NCBI GenBank assembly: GCA_937941745.1
Contig: CALDGV010000047.1
Location: 1-6,207 of the forward strand
Source of the DNA: an uncultured Prosthecobacter sp.
GTDB taxonomy: Bacteria > Verrucomicrobiota > Verrucomicrobiia > Verrucomicrobiales > Verrucomicrobiaceae
DNA: 6,207 nt
Direction of reading: 5' to 3'
In this document: piece by piece, positions 5,960 to 6,207 of the stretch
Numbering within the stretch: the first letter of the stretch is position 1
Layout: every line of letters starts with the position of its first letter
The notes under the pieces: model-generated
What the model was told of the DNA's origin: nothing
The model's input: the letters and a program-made list of their open reading frames with translations, nothing else
Database searches by the model: none
Made by a program: the position numbers and the translations under genes

Positions 5960-6207
5960 TCACCCCTCCCACCCGCGCCACAGCCAGACGAGCGTGTCAG
6001 CCAGCGTGTGCTCAAAGACGCGTTTGTCGCAGTGGCCGCTCTTTTTGCTGAAGAGATAGCGGTGGTCGTAGCCTTTCTTGTCGAGAGCCACGTTGGTGCG
6101 CAGGCGGGCCATGACCAAGTTGTGATAGGTTTCCTCGGGATCGTTGGCGCGAATGTCGTTTTCGGAGACGTGGGTGAAGATGCGCAGCGGCTTCAGCTCG
6201 CTCGTTT
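5960..6207 (-). CDS. Alpha/beta-hydrolase esterase, C-terminal part (5' end outside window)
   Basis: Read on the - strand, a frame is open from the window edge to a TGA at 5962-5960, giving 81 residues with no start inside the window. It reads as the end of an esterase of the putative-esterase (enterochelin-esterase/CE1-like) kind often seen in PVC bacteria. It has a strand PLRIFTHVSENDI, where the Asp or Glu region is expected. A helix with NLVMARLRTNVALDKKGYDHRY follows, and then the loop SGHCDKRVFEHTLADTLVWLWRGW. The His in GHCDKR is the likely catalytic base, and the helix ending in WLWRG is the typical last element. The Ser nucleophile must lie right of the window. The gene converges on the BD-FAE-type gene with only 19 bp between the stops and no visible terminator. 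The coding call rests on an open frame with convincing family-like pattern, not on a database match. Confidence 0.8.
   Translation of the reverse strand, partial: TSELKPLRIFTHVSENDIRANDPEETYHNLVMARLRTNVALDKKGYDHRYLFSKKSGHCDKRVFEHTLADTLVWLWRGWEG

Noticed and set aside
4930..6015. Long open frame on the - strand opposite the BD-FAE-type esterase
   Set aside because: It is a GC-rich shadow frame with no recognisable domain, while the + strand frame has a signal peptide and a complete catalytic triad. The true - strand gene here ends at 5960 in another frame.

Overview
The window is GC-rich and densely coding. It holds seven protein genes: six on the + strand (the first cut by the left edge) and one on the - strand (cut by the right edge). 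The gene set is a Sec-exported sulfatase, three serine alpha/beta-hydrolase esterases, a DUF1080/LamG-like jelly-roll protein, a planctomycete/verrucomicrobial-type FAD-dependent oxidoreductase and an uncharacterised secreted protein that looks all-helical. This combination is typical of the PVC superphylum. A Verrucomicrobiota member is my best guess, from gene content and style only, because no taxonomic marker is present.

Layout. Bases 1-728 are the C-terminal ~241 residues of an FAD-dependent oxidoreductase. A 14-bp imperfect inverted repeat (700-742) straddles its stop codon. Bases 830-2065 encode a secreted protein of unrecognised function that resembles alpha/alpha-toroid carbohydrate enzymes. 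It overlaps by 4 bp (ATGA) the DUF1080-like gene at 2062-2733. A 109-bp AT-richer gap follows, carrying a convincing sigma70-type promoter (TTGAGA, 17-bp spacer, TAGAAT). That promoter would drive a second unit: a CE1/PHB-depolymerase-like esterase (2843-3559), overlapping by 4 bp an iduronate-2-sulfatase-type sulfatase (3556-4941), then 24 bp later a BD-FAE-type esterase (4966-5940). A third esterase C-terminus lies on the - strand (5960-6207), ending only 19 bp from its convergent neighbour.

How the genes may work together. Every complete protein has a Sec-type signal peptide, so the products act in the periplasm or outside the cell. A sulfatase translationally linked to an acyl-esterase, plus a second carbohydrate-type esterase, suggests removal of sulfate and acyl decorations from a complex polysaccharide or glycoside. 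The DUF1080-like protein and the toroid-like protein are plausible carbohydrate-binding or carbohydrate-cleaving partners. No SusC/SusD pair, regulator, transporter or recognised glycoside hydrolase is visible, so the substrate cannot be named.

I found no tRNA, rRNA, CRISPR array, insertion sequence, phage gene or riboswitch. No intergenic stretch exceeds about 110 bases. I do not see a clearly new system. The best candidate for novelty is the uncharacterised protein at 830-2065.
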